NCBI RefSeq assembly: GCF_021228295.1
Contig: NZ_JAJQPD010000007.1
Coordinates: 1 to 64,000 of the forward strand
Source: Agromyces humatus
GTDB lineage: Bacteria; Actinomycetota; Actinomycetes; Actinomycetales; Microbacteriaceae
Direction: 5' to 3'
Length of the DNA: 64,000 bases
Below the pieces are notes generated by a model. The model was not told where the DNA came from. It did not search any database and was given only the letters and a program-made list of their open reading frames with translations. The first letter of the stretch is position 1. The number at the start of each line of letters is the position of its first letter. The position numbers were made by a program, and so were the translations under genes. This document shows, piece by piece, positions 33,186-41,856 of this stretch.

Positions 33186-34025
33186 CTAGCGGGAATCGGG
33201 CCCGGTCGCCGCAGGACGCGACGGATCGTTCGACCACTGGCTCCATGAGCCGGGATACAGCGCGGCGTCGATGCCGGCGATCGCGAGCGACGCGACCGCG
33301 TGGGCCGCGGTGACGCCCGAACCGCAATAGGCGGCGACAGGATCGCCGACCTGCACTCCGAGGGCGGCGAATCGTTCGCGAAGCGCCTCGGGCGAGCGGA
33401 ACCGGCCCGCTGCGTCGAGATCGTCGCCGCTCGGCGCCGACATCGCTCGGGGGATGTGTCCGGCTCGTGGGTCGATCGGCTCGATCTCGCCGCGGTATCG
33501 CTCTGCGGCTCGAGCGTCGATCAGCACACCGCGGCCGGCGACCTCGGCGACCTCGTCGATGCCGATGACCGGCATCGCTCCGAACCTCGCCGTCGTGTCG
33601 CCGCGCTCGGGGACGACATCGCCGGTCTCGAGCGCATGACCCGCCGTGCGCCAGCCGGCGAGGGCGCCGTCGAGCAGCCGCACATCGCCGAAGCCCGCGT
33701 GGCGCAACAGCCACCACGCCCGGGCCGCCGACTGGTTGCCGAGGTCGTCCATGACGACGACGGTGTCGCCGTCGCGCAGCCCCCACCGACGCATCGCCGC
33801 AGTGAAGTCCGCCTCGGCGGGAAGCGGATGCCGCCCCTCGCCCACCGCGTCATGATCGGCGAGTTCACGATCGAGATCGACGTAGACGGCACCGGGGACG
33901 TGCCCTGCGCGATAGGCCTCGGTGCCGTCGGGCGCGGCGAGCGACCAGCGCACGTCGAGCACGACCGTGCGTTCGCCGGCCGCGATGCGTGCGGCGAGGT
34001 CATCGGGCTGGATGAGGATGGGCAT
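33186..34025 (-). CDS. Two-domain rhodanese (sulfurtransferase)
   Basis: 279 residues, two rhodanese domains. N-terminal: VVLDVRWSLAAPDGTEAYRAGHVPGAVYVDLDRELADH; C-terminal with active-site loop and Cys in VAAYCGSGVTAAHAV, the CGSGVTA form of thiosulfate/3-mercaptopyruvate sulfurtransferases, ending ALYPGSWSQWSNDPSRPAATG. Moves sulfane sulfur to acceptors in the cytosol. ATG at 34025 begins the first domain. Downstream of the ATPase gene on the same strand with 49 bp between, and converges with the methyltransferase gene. Confidence 0.92.
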   Translation of the reverse strand: MPILIQPDDLAARIAAGERTVVLDVRWSLAAPDGTEAYRAGHVPGAVYVDLDRELADHDAVGEGRHPLPAEADFTAAMRRWGLRDGDTVVVMDDLGNQSAARAWWLLRHAGFGDVRLLDGALAGWRTAGHALETGDVVPERGDTTARFGAMPVIGIDEVAEVAGRGVLIDARAAERYRGEIEPIDPRAGHIPRAMSAPSGDDLDAAGRFRSPEALRERFAALGVQVGDPVAAYCGSGVTAAHAVASLAIAGIDAALYPGSWSQWSNDPSRPAATGPDSR

Positions 34026-34055
34026 TCCCCCATCCTCGGCCACCGCGACGGGGTC

Positions 34056-34085
34056 ACGCATCCCTACGCATCCCTACGCATCCCT
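34056..34085. repeat. 10-bp tandem repeat, three copies, over a stop codon
   Basis: ACGCATCCCT three times (34056, 34066, 34076). The TAG stop of the ATPase gene (34074-34076) is inside the second and third copy. Confidence 0.9.
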
Positions 34086-35318
34086 GCCGTGCGGATCGCC
34101 GTCGGCGTGCCGCTCGCGCTTGCGCAGCTCGGGGATCGTGAGCTCGGGCACGGCGCGCTTCATGAACTCGTCGAAGTCGGGCACCGTGAACGCGGCGTAG
34201 CCGTGCTCGGGCGTGTAGAGCAGCCCCATGTCGATGAGCTCGGCGCGGGTCGGGCCGACCTGCGTCGACTCACGACCCAGCACGCGCGCGACGTCGGCGG
34301 CCTTCTGCGGCTCGGGGCCGAGCTCGGCCATGGCCCGCAGGTATGCGGTCTGCAGGGGGGTCGCGCGATCGAGGCGCACCCTGAAGAACGAGCCGTCGAG
34401 CTTCGCCTCATAAGCCTCCCGGGCGATCTCGACGTCGCTCCGGTGCACGCGGCCGGCGGTGGCGACGGCCCAGACCTGGTAGCCGAGCTCCTGGATGAAG
34501 TACGGGTATCCCTGCGTGATCTGCATGGCGAGGTCGATCGCGTCGTCGTCGAAGACGACGCCCTCGACGCGCGCGGGCTCGGTGAGCGCCGCGCGAGCGT
34601 CGTCGCCCGCCAGCGAGCCGATCACGGGGAACGTGAAGAGTCGCTCGGCGTACGACTTGGCGTCGCCCGCGAGCTCGGCGATCTGCGGCAGCCCCGACCC
34701 GACGAAGACGATCGGCAGTCTGCGCTGCACCGTCTTGTGCACGGCCTGGATGAGGGCCTCGAGCTGGGTTCGGCCGAGGAACTGCACCTCGTCGATGAGC
34801 AGCGCGACGCCGCGGTGCTGCTCGTCGGCCGCCTCGCCGAGCGCCACGAAGACGTCGGTGAGGTCCATCGAGAGGTCTCCGTGGTCGCCCTCGCCCTCGG
34901 CAGGCGGCACGTCCCACGAGACGCTGAAGGTGCCCTTCTGGTCGACCGAGACCGCGAAGGCGCTGAGCACCTCGGCGGCGCGGCGGCCGCGCTCGGTCCA
35001 CCGCGCGCGAGGCGACAGGCGCAGCAAAGCCGATTTCAGCTGCGAGAACATCGTCTGCCGGAACCGGGCGTCGTCGTGCTTGCTGGCCTCGATCTCGACG
35101 ACCTCCCACCCGGCCGCGCGCGCGATCTCGCCGAATCGGCCGAGCAGCACGGTCTTCCCGACGCCGCGCAGGCCGGTGATGATCATGGACTGCTCGGTTC
35201 GGTGTCGTTCGAGACGGCCCAGCAGCACGGTGAAGGCCTCGATCAGGTCGTCACGGCCGACGACGACCTCGGGAGCGGCACCCGCGTTCGGCGTGTACGG
35301 GTTGCTGATGCTGTCCAT
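34074..35318 (-). CDS. AAA-type ATPase with winged-helix C-terminus
   Basis: 414 residues. Walker A in SMIITGLRGVGKTVLLGRFGEIAR, Walker B ALLIDEVQFLGRTQLEALIQAVHKTVQRRLPIVFVGSGLPQIAELAGD, sensor region PVIGSLAGDDARAAL, then QGYPYFIQELGYQVW as in the archaeal-ATPase (ATPase_2)/STAND group, and a C-terminal winged helix (PLQTAYLRAMAELGPEPQKAADVARVLGRE, AELIDMGLLYTPEHGYAAFTVPDFDEFMKR). Such proteins are often regulators or NTPase switches; partner unknown. ATG 35318 (MDSISNPYTPNAG) is a typical start for this family. An AT-rich gap separates it from the divergent Mrp operon. Confidence 0.8.
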   Translation of the reverse strand: MDSISNPYTPNAGAAPEVVVGRDDLIEAFTVLLGRLERHRTEQSMIITGLRGVGKTVLLGRFGEIARAAGWEVVEIEASKHDDARFRQTMFSQLKSALLRLSPRARWTERGRRAAEVLSAFAVSVDQKGTFSVSWDVPPAEGEGDHGDLSMDLTDVFVALGEAADEQHRGVALLIDEVQFLGRTQLEALIQAVHKTVQRRLPIVFVGSGLPQIAELAGDAKSYAERLFTFPVIGSLAGDDARAALTEPARVEGVVFDDDAIDLAMQITQGYPYFIQELGYQVWAVATAGRVHRSDVEIAREAYEAKLDGSFFRVRLDRATPLQTAYLRAMAELGPEPQKAADVARVLGRESTQVGPTRAELIDMGLLYTPEHGYAAFTVPDFDEFMKRAVPELTIPELRKRERHADGDPHGRDA

Positions 35319-35366
35319 GTTCGCGAGTTTAGGAGTATTGGGGGAATTTATCGAGATTTCATAAAG

Positions 35367-35397
35367 TTGACTAAAAGCGACAACACCCGCCGATAGA
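35367..35397 (+). promoter_or_regulatory. Possible promoter of the Mrp antiporter operon
   Basis: TTGACT (35367-35372) and GATAGA (35392-35397), 19 bp apart, within the most AT-rich stretch of the region (35330-35400). The first gene starts 39 bp downstream with GGGAGG. Confidence 0.4.
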
Positions 35398-35435
35398 CTG
35401 GCTGGACGGAACGAGTGCGACCGCTGGGAGGCTGA

Positions 35436-38378
35436 ATGATCGCCAGCCTCGCTGCGTTCGCGGCTCTCGCGCTCGTCACCCCCTACGCCACGAGGCTGCT
35501 CGGCCGCCGGGTCTTCGCCGTCATCGCGCTGCTGCCTGCCGCGGTGTTCGTGCTGCTGCTCACGTGGTTGCCGGGCGTGCTGGCCGGAACGCCCATCGTC
35601 GAGACCGTCACGTGGATCCCGGCCCTCGACATCTCGCTGAGCTTCCGGCTCGACGCGCTCGCGCTGCTGCTCTCGCTCATCGTCACCGGCATCGGCGCCC
35701 TCGTGCTGCTCTACTGCACACGCTACTTCCGCGACGACGAACCGGCGCTGGGGCGCTTCGCGGCGCTGCTCCTCGCCTTCGCGGGCGTCATGTTCGGCCT
35801 CGTCACCGCCGACGACGTCTACATCATGTTCACGTTCTGGGAAGCCACGAGCGTGCTCTCCTACCTGCTCATCGGCCACTACACCGGCCGCAAAGAGAGC
35901 CGCGGTGCCGCGCTGCAGGCGCTCACCGTGACGACGTTCGGCGGGCTCGCGATGCTCGTCGGCCTCGTCATCCTTGCGGTCGCGGGCGGAACGACCTCGC
36001 TCGCCGAACTCATCGCGAACCCCGTCACCGGCCCGGCCGGCGAATGGGCGATCGCGCTCATCCTCGTCGGGGCGGTGTCGAAGAGCGCGCTCGTGCCGTT
36101 CCATTTCTGGCTTCCGGCCGCGATGGCCGCGCCCACCCCGGTGAGTGCCTACCTGCACGCCGCGGCGATGGTCAAGGCAGGCGTCTACCTCATCGCGCGA
36201 CTCGCCCCCGGCTACGCCGAACTCGAGGTGTGGCATCCGATCGTCATCGGCCTCGGCACGTTCACCATGCTCGTCGGCGGATGGCGCGCCCTACGGCAGT
36301 ACGACCTCAAGCTGCTCCTCGCCTACGGCACGGTCAGCCAGCTCGGATTCCTCGTGATGGTCACCGGATTCGGCACGCGCGACGCGGCGCTCGCAGGGGT
36401 CGCGCTCCTGCTCGCGCACGCGCTCTTCAAGGCGGCCCTGTTCCTCGTCGTCGGCATCGTCGACCACGCGGCGGGCACACGCGACTGGAGAAAGCTCTCA
36501 GGACTGGGCCGTCGCATGCCCGTCGTCGCGACGATCGCGTTCGTCGCCGCCGGTTCGATGGCGGGCGTGCCGCCACTGCTCGGCTTCGTCGCCAAAGAGG
36601 CCGTGTTCACCGCCGAGCTCGAGGCTGCGGTCGCGGGCGACGGCTGGGGCTGGGTCGCGCTCACGGGCGCGTTCCTCGGCTCGGTGCTCACCGTCGCCTA
36701 CAGCGCGCGATTCCTGTGGGGCGCGTTCTTCACGCGAGCGGATGTCCCGGCCACGCCCCTGCACCGCGAGGGCGCGCTCATCGCGACCGCGCCGGCGCTG
36801 CTCGCCGCGGCGAGCGTCGTGTTCGCGTTCACCGTGCCGTACATCGAGCCGTTGCTCGCCGCCTACGCCGACACCCTGCCCGGTGCCCGCGAATACCACC
36901 TCGCCCTCTGGCACGGGCTCGAACCCGCCCTCGCCCTGTCGGCCGCGGTGTTCGCGATCGCGGCGTTGCTGATCTGGGGGCGTGAGCGCGTCGCCCGCAT
37001 GCAGGCCGCGATGCCGCCGACCCTCGACGCGGCACGCGGCTACCTCGGCATCGTCTCGGTCGTCGATCGCATCGCGGCCTGGGTCACGACGGCATTCCAG
37101 GTGCGCGGGCTCACCGGCTACCTGGCGATCATCATGGCGGTCTTCATCGGCGGTCTCGGCAGCGCGGCGCTCATGAACCAGACCTGGCCCGACGAGGTGC
37201 GGCTCTGGGACTACCCGGCGCAGCCGTTCATCGCGCTCGTCATGATCATCGCGGCGGTGGTCGCGGCCATCGTTCGCGCACGGGTCACCTCAGTGCTGCT
37301 CGTGAGCGTCACCGGGTACGGGCTCGTGCTGCTGTTCGGTATGTCCGGCGCGCCCGACCTCGCGCTCACCCAGGCCCTCGTCGAGACGATCACCCTCGTC
37401 GTGTTCGTGCTCGTGCTGCGCCGCCTGCCCAAGCAGAGCGCGGCGCACCCCACCGCGCTCGGGCGCGCGACCCGCGCCGTCATCGGCGTGCTGGCCGGCC
37501 TCGTCATGGCCGTCATCGGCCTCGTGGCGCTCGGCGCCCGCATCGAACCGACCATCGCCGAGGGCCTGCCCGCGCTCGCGATCGAGGCGCACGGCACGAA
37601 CATCGTGAACGTCATGCTCGTCGACATCCGCGCATGGGACACGCTCGGCGAGATCTCGGTGCTCGTCGCCGTCGCCACGGGCGTCGCCAGCCTCATCTTC
37701 GTGTCGGGCCGCACCGGGGGAGCCCCGCGTCTCGACGCGCTGCCCGACCGGCGCAATCGCCTGCAGCCCGTCCCCGAGCTGGCCTCGAGCATGCGCGCGG
37801 CCCGTCCCCGCCTCGCCGATGTCGACGACGAGACCGACGCCGCCGCCGAGGCGCACGAGACCCGCCAGACCTGGCTGCTCGCGGGGCGCACCCTCTCGGC
37901 TCGCAACCGGTCGATCCTCATCGAGGTGCTCGTGCGGCTGCTCTTCCACCCCGCGATCATCGTGTCGGTGTACCTGCTGTTCGTCGGCCACAACGCGCCC
38001 GGCGGCGGCTTCGCCGGCGGTCTCCTGGCCGGGCTCGCCCTCGTCGCGCGCTACCTCGCCGGCGGCCGCTACGAGCTCGGTGAGGCCGCCCCCATCGACG
38101 CCGGCCGGCTGCTCGGCACGGGACTGCTGCTCGCCGCCGGCACGGCCGCGTCGTCGCTGTTGTTCGGACTCACGGTGTTCGAGTCGACGTGGTTCGAGGC
38201 CGATGTACCGCTGCTCGGTCACCTGTCGATCGGCACCTCGACGCTGTTCGACATCGGCGTGTACCTCGTCGTCGTCGGACTCGTGCTCGACATCCTGCGC
38301 TCGCTCGGCGCCGAGGTCGACCGGCATCAAGAGGACTCCGAAGAGGGCGCCGACGTGCCCGAGGAGGTGCGCGCATGA
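35436..38378 (+). CDS. mnhA: Mrp-type Na+/H+ antiporter subunit A (with MnhB-like C-terminus)
   Basis: 980 residues, about 20 or more helices. N-terminal two thirds are NuoL/MrpA-like: YIMFTFWEATSVLSYLLIGHYTG, KSALVPFHFWLPAAMAAPTPVSAYLHAAAMVKAGVYLIARL, KLLLAYGTVSQLGFLVMVTG, HALFKAALFLVVGIVDHAAGTRDWRKL. Residues about 690-760 are the DUF4040/MrpA tail, and residues about 810-960 (RSILIEVLVRLLFHPAIIVSVYLLFVGHNAPGGGFAGGLLAGLALVARYL) are an MrpB domain. Couples Na+ (or K+) export to H+ import. GGGAGG lies 7 bp before ATG 35436; first of six overlapping genes. Confidence 0.95.
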   Translation: MIASLAAFAALALVTPYATRLLGRRVFAVIALLPAAVFVLLLTWLPGVLAGTPIVETVTWIPALDISLSFRLDALALLLSLIVTGIGALVLLYCTRYFRDDEPALGRFAALLLAFAGVMFGLVTADDVYIMFTFWEATSVLSYLLIGHYTGRKESRGAALQALTVTTFGGLAMLVGLVILAVAGGTTSLAELIANPVTGPAGEWAIALILVGAVSKSALVPFHFWLPAAMAAPTPVSAYLHAAAMVKAGVYLIARLAPGYAELEVWHPIVIGLGTFTMLVGGWRALRQYDLKLLLAYGTVSQLGFLVMVTGFGTRDAALAGVALLLAHALFKAALFLVVGIVDHAAGTRDWRKLSGLGRRMPVVATIAFVAAGSMAGVPPLLGFVAKEAVFTAELEAAVAGDGWGWVALTGAFLGSVLTVAYSARFLWGAFFTRADVPATPLHREGALIATAPALLAAASVVFAFTVPYIEPLLAAYADTLPGAREYHLALWHGLEPALALSAAVFAIAALLIWGRERVARMQAAMPPTLDAARGYLGIVSVVDRIAAWVTTAFQVRGLTGYLAIIMAVFIGGLGSAALMNQTWPDEVRLWDYPAQPFIALVMIIAAVVAAIVRARVTSVLLVSVTGYGLVLLFGMSGAPDLALTQALVETITLVVFVLVLRRLPKQSAAHPTALGRATRAVIGVLAGLVMAVIGLVALGARIEPTIAEGLPALAIEAHGTNIVNVMLVDIRAWDTLGEISVLVAVATGVASLIFVSGRTGGAPRLDALPDRRNRLQPVPELASSMRAARPRLADVDDETDAAAEAHETRQTWLLAGRTLSARNRSILIEVLVRLLFHPAIIVSVYLLFVGHNAPGGGFAGGLLAGLALVARYLAGGRYELGEAAPIDAGRLLGTGLLLAAGTAASSLLFGLTVFESTWFEADVPLLGHLSIGTSTLFDIGVYLVVVGLVLDILRSLGAEVDRHQEDSEEGADVPEEVRA

Positions 38379-38887
38379 CCGCATCGCTGACCCTCGTCGT
38401 CCTCATGGCGGTGCTCTTCGGCGCCGGCATCTCGGTGATGCTCGAACGCAGCCTCACGCGCGTGCTCATCGGGTTCCTGCTCGTCGGCAACGCCGTGAAC
38501 ATCCTCATCTACCTGATGAGCGGAGCCCCGGGCCTCGCACCGATCCTCTCCCCCGGCGTCGACGAGGCCGAGATCTCCGATGCGCTCCCGCAGGCATTCG
38601 TGCTCACCGCGATCGTCATCAACCTCGGCATCACCGCATTCATGCTCGCCCTCATCTACCGCTCATGGTGGCTGGCCCGCCTCGGGCCCAAGGGCGACCT
38701 CGTCGACGACGAGGCCGAACTCGCCGAAGATGCCGAAGAGGCCGCCGACCTCATCCGCTCCTCCGCGGCCGACGACGCCGCGATCCAGTCGATCATCGAG
38801 GCGAGCGACGAGGAATTCGACGAAGAGCTCGAGCGCGAGGCATCCGCTCGCGATGATGAGCACGACGACGAGGGGGCCCGCCGATGA
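38375..38887 (+). CDS. mnhC: Mrp antiporter subunit C
   Basis: 170 residues, three helices of the NuoK type: LTLVVLMAVLFGAGISVMLERSLTRVLIGFLLVGNAVNILIYLMSG, and PQAFVLTAIVINLGITAFMLALIYRSWW with the conserved DALPQALVLTAIVI-like segment. The core is about 115 residues; the last 55 (EDAEEAADLIRSSAADDAAI, DEEFDEELEREASARDDEHDDE) form an acidic cytosolic tail not found in short family members. ATG 38375 overlaps the end of mnhA by 4 bp. Confidence 0.93.
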   Translation: MTASLTLVVLMAVLFGAGISVMLERSLTRVLIGFLLVGNAVNILIYLMSGAPGLAPILSPGVDEAEISDALPQAFVLTAIVINLGITAFMLALIYRSWWLARLGPKGDLVDDEAELAEDAEEAADLIRSSAADDAAIQSIIEASDEEFDEELEREASARDDEHDDEGARR

Positions 38888-40470
38888 CCGCCACGCTCGT
38901 CCCACTCGTCGTGCTGCTGCCGCTGCTCGGCGCGGCGACCACCCTCATCCTCGGACGGTACCGCCGCGCGCAGATCGCCGTGGCCGTCGGTGTGCTGGCC
39001 GCCGTCACGGTGATCGCGGCCGTGCTGCTCGTCATGGTCGACACGACGGGTCCGGCCGTCGTCTACGTCGGCGGGTGGGATGCCCCGTGGGGCATCACCC
39101 TCGTCGTCGACCGGCTCTCGGCGATCATGCTGCTGATCTCGGCGATCATGCTCGTCGTCGTGCTCGTGTACTCGGTGGGCCAGGGCATCGCCGACCAGCA
39201 TCGTGAGACGCCGGTGTCGATCTTCCACCCCTCGTACCTGATCCTGTCGGCGGGAGTCTTCAACGCGTTCATCGCCGGCGACCTGTTCAACCTCTACGTG
39301 GGATTCGAGATCCTGCTCGCCGCGAGCTACGTGCTGCTCACGCTCGGGGGCACCGGCGAGCGCATCCGCGCCGGGGTCACGTACATCATCACGAGCCTCG
39401 TCTCGTCGTTGTTCTTCCTCTCTGCCATCGCGCTCATCTACGGGGCGACGGGCACGGCGAACATCGCTCAGCTGTCGGTGCGGCTCGCCGAGCTGCCCGA
39501 CGATGTGCAACTCATCCTGCACCTGCTGCTGCTCATGGCGTTCGGCATCAAGGCGGCCATGTTCCCGCTGTCGTTCTGGCTGCCCGACTCGTACCCGACG
39601 GCGCCCGCACCGGTCACCGCCGTGTTCGCCGGGTTGCTCACGAAGGTCGGCGTATACGCGATCATCCGCACCGAGACGTCGATCTTCAGCGACAGCGACC
39701 TGTCGGGCCTGCTGCTCGTGATCGGCGGGCTCACGATGCTCATCGGCATCCTCGGTGCGCTGACCCAGGCCGACATCAAGCGTCTGCTGTCGTTCACGCT
39801 CGTGAGCCACATCGGGTACATGATCTTCGGCATCGGGCTCGCGAGCCTGCTCGGGCTCACCGCGACCATCTACTACGTCGTGCACCACATCACGGTGCAG
39901 ACGGCGCTATTCCTGACGACCGGTCTCATCGAGCGGTTCGGCGGGGCGACCTCCATCAACCGGCTCGCCGGGCTGCTCAAGGCCTCGCCGATCCTCGCGG
40001 TGCTCTTCTTCATCCCCGCGCTGAACCTCGGCGGCATTCCGCCGTTCTCGGGCTTCCTCGGCAAGGTGGGGCTGTTCGTCGCGGGGGCGCAGGGCACCGC
40101 GGCCGATGCTCCGTCGGGGCCGGATTGGCTCATCTGGGTCGTCATCGCGGCCGGCGCCGCGACCTCGCTCATCACCCTGTACGCCCTCACCCGGTTCTGG
40201 AACATGGCCTTCTGGCGGCGGCGCGACGAGCTCGAGGGCTACGAGTCGGTGCTGCTCGGATCGGTGCTCGAGGCACCCGAGGGCGCCACGGTCACGGCGA
40301 CCCGCACCACGCCCGTGCTCATGATCGTCGCGACCGCCACGCTCGTGATCGTCACCGTGTGCCTCACCGTCTTCGCCGGCCCGCTGTTCGACCTCGCCGG
40401 CCGCGCAGCCGAGGGACTCAGCGACCCGTCGATCTACGTCTCGGTCGTCTTCCCCGGGGGTGTGCGATGA
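38884..40470 (+). CDS. mnhD: Mrp antiporter subunit D
   Basis: 528 residues, NuoN/MrpD-like with about 14 helices. Seen: NLYVGFEILLAASYVLLTLGGTGERIRAG, the conserved proton-path Glu in FEILL, KAAMFPLSFWLPDSYPTAPAPVTAVFAGLLTKVGVYAIIRTE with the conserved Lys residues, DIKRLLSFTLVSHIGYMIFGIGL, NLGGIPPFSGFLGK. Works in the membrane complex with subunit A. ATG overlaps the mnhC stop (ATGA). Confidence 0.94.
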   Translation: MTATLVPLVVLLPLLGAATTLILGRYRRAQIAVAVGVLAAVTVIAAVLLVMVDTTGPAVVYVGGWDAPWGITLVVDRLSAIMLLISAIMLVVVLVYSVGQGIADQHRETPVSIFHPSYLILSAGVFNAFIAGDLFNLYVGFEILLAASYVLLTLGGTGERIRAGVTYIITSLVSSLFFLSAIALIYGATGTANIAQLSVRLAELPDDVQLILHLLLLMAFGIKAAMFPLSFWLPDSYPTAPAPVTAVFAGLLTKVGVYAIIRTETSIFSDSDLSGLLLVIGGLTMLIGILGALTQADIKRLLSFTLVSHIGYMIFGIGLASLLGLTATIYYVVHHITVQTALFLTTGLIERFGGATSINRLAGLLKASPILAVLFFIPALNLGGIPPFSGFLGKVGLFVAGAQGTAADAPSGPDWLIWVVIAAGAATSLITLYALTRFWNMAFWRRRDELEGYESVLLGSVLEAPEGATVTATRTTPVLMIVATATLVIVTVCLTVFAGPLFDLAGRAAEGLSDPSIYVSVVFPGGVR

Positions 40471-41135
40471 GCGAGGCGACGCGCGAGATCTCGCGCTGGC
40501 GGTCGGTGTGGCGGCAGCTGCCCCTGCTCGTCGGACTGCTCGTGCTGTGGCTGCTGCTCTGGGACCACATCGACGTGCTCACCGTCGTCACCGGGGTGGT
40601 GCTCGCCATCGCCGTCACGCGCGCGCTCTACCTGCCGCCCGTACTGCTCAGCGGCCGCTTCAACCCGTGGCGCGGCCTGCTGCTCGGCCTGCGCATGATG
40701 TTCGACGTCACGCTCGCGTCACTCCAGGTCGCGGCCTTCTCGCTCTGGCCGTGGTGGAAGCCGACGAACGCGATCATCGCCGTACAGCTGCACACCCGTT
40801 CCGACCTCGTGACCACCCTCACGGCCGAGGCCATCTCGGTGGTGCCCGGCACCGTCGTCGTCGACATCGACCGCGAGCGCGGCCTGCTCTACCTGCACGC
40901 CCTCGGCACCCGCACGCAGGCCGACATCGACCGCACCTACGGCCACGTGATCGGCACCGAGGAACGCATCGTGCTCGCCATCGGCACGCACGAGCAGGCC
41001 GAGGTGGTGCGTGCCGAGCGGCGGGCTCGCCGGCTGAGCGGCGAGAAGTACGTCTCGCGAACCCACGACCCCGGCGCCGGGTCATCCGACCGCTCATCGA
41101 ACTCCGACCGCCCATCGAACGGAGGCGAATCGTGA
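40467..41135 (+). CDS. mnhE: Mrp antiporter subunit E
   Basis: 222 residues. Two or three N-terminal helices (LPLLVGLLVLWLLLWDHIDVLTVVTGVVLAIAVT) then the MrpE core: NPWRGLLLGLRMMFDVTLASLQVAAFSLWPWWKPTNAIIAVQLHTRSDLVTTLTAEAISVVPGTVVVDIDRERGLLYLHALG. The C-terminus is charged and Ser-rich, from near-repeats in the DNA (CCGACCGCTCATCGAAC / CCGACCGCCCATCGAAC, 41086-41124). Overlaps mnhD by ATGA. Confidence 0.92.
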   Translation: MSEATREISRWRSVWRQLPLLVGLLVLWLLLWDHIDVLTVVTGVVLAIAVTRALYLPPVLLSGRFNPWRGLLLGLRMMFDVTLASLQVAAFSLWPWWKPTNAIIAVQLHTRSDLVTTLTAEAISVVPGTVVVDIDRERGLLYLHALGTRTQADIDRTYGHVIGTEERIVLAIGTHEQAEVVRAERRARRLSGEKYVSRTHDPGAGSSDRSSNSDRPSNGGES

Positions 41136-41404
41136 CCTTCCTCACCGTCGTCGGCATCATCGCCGCCGTCATGTTCGGCATCGGGGCCATCGCCGCGGTC
41201 TATCGCCTCATCCGCGGCCCGTCGATCCTCGACCGGGCACTCGCCACCGACGTGCTGCTCGCGATCGCGATGTGCGCGCTCGGCGCCGAGATGGCGATCA
41301 ACAGGCACACCGACACGCTCGTCGTGCTGCTCGTGCTCGCGATGTTCGCGGTCGTCGGCTCGATCTCGATCGCCCGGTTCATGGCGAAGCAGGATGCCTC
41401 ATGA
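41132..41404 (+). CDS. mnhF: Mrp antiporter subunit F
   Basis: 90 residues, three helices. MrpF landmark YRLIRGPSILDRALATDVLLAIAMCALGAEMAINRHTDTLVVLLVLAMFAVVGSISIARF with the conserved RGPS-DR segment. GTG start at 41132 overlaps the mnhE stop; overlaps mnhG by ATGA at its end. Confidence 0.93.
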   Translation: MTFLTVVGIIAAVMFGIGAIAAVYRLIRGPSILDRALATDVLLAIAMCALGAEMAINRHTDTLVVLLVLAMFAVVGSISIARFMAKQDAS

Positions 41405-41772
41405 GCGCCGCCGAGATCGCTGTCGGCCTGCTCATCCTCGTGAGCGCCTTCCTCTCGATGGCGGCCGGCGTCGGCATCGTGCGGTTCCCCGACGTACTCA
41501 CCCGCCTGCACGCCGCGACGAAGCCGCAGGTGCTCGGCCTCGCGACCGTGCTGCTCGCGATCGTGCTGCAGGTGCCGACCTGGGGCGTGCTGTCGACGGC
41601 GGTGCTGGTGCTGACGTTCCAGCTGCTCACCCAGCCGATGACCGCCCACATGCTCGGGCGCTCGGCCTACCGCACCGACCACGTGCGCCGCGACCTGCTC
41701 ATCGAAGACGACCTCGGCGACGACATCGTCGCGCACGAGGAACCGAGCGGGAACGCCACGCCGGTCGAGTAG
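41401..41772 (+). CDS. mnhG: Mrp antiporter subunit G
   Basis: 123 residues. MrpG core: GVGIVRFPDVLTRLHAATKPQVLGLATVLLAIVLQVPTWGVLSTAVLVLTFQLLTQPMTAHMLGRSAYR. Last gene of the six-gene operon. Its final residues TPVE and TAG are read from ACGCCGGTCGAGTAG, the beginning of a REP-like element that then forms a hairpin (41781-41819). Confidence 0.93.
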   Translation: MSAAEIAVGLLILVSAFLSMAAGVGIVRFPDVLTRLHAATKPQVLGLATVLLAIVLQVPTWGVLSTAVLVLTFQLLTQPMTAHMLGRSAYRTDHVRRDLLIEDDLGDDIVAHEEPSGNATPVE

Positions 41773-41780
41773 CGACGAAG

Positions 41781-41819
41781 GAGCGCATCGAGACCCCGTC
41801 GCGGGATCTCGATGCGCTC
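41781..41819. terminator. REP-like hairpin after the Mrp operon
   Basis: GAGCGCATCGAGA (41781-41793) pairs perfectly with TCTCGATGCGCTC (41807-41819), 13-bp stem, loop 13 nt. It is part of the GTCGAGTAGCG...GAGACCCC family and lies between convergent genes. Confidence 0.75.
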
Positions 41820-41856
41820 GCCGGAGCTCGCGACTCGATCGACAGCTCTGGCTCGC

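Noticed and set aside
33300-35396. 698-codon plus-strand open frame over rhodanese and ATPase genes
   Set aside because: Antisense shadow without domains; both minus-strand genes have strong motifs.
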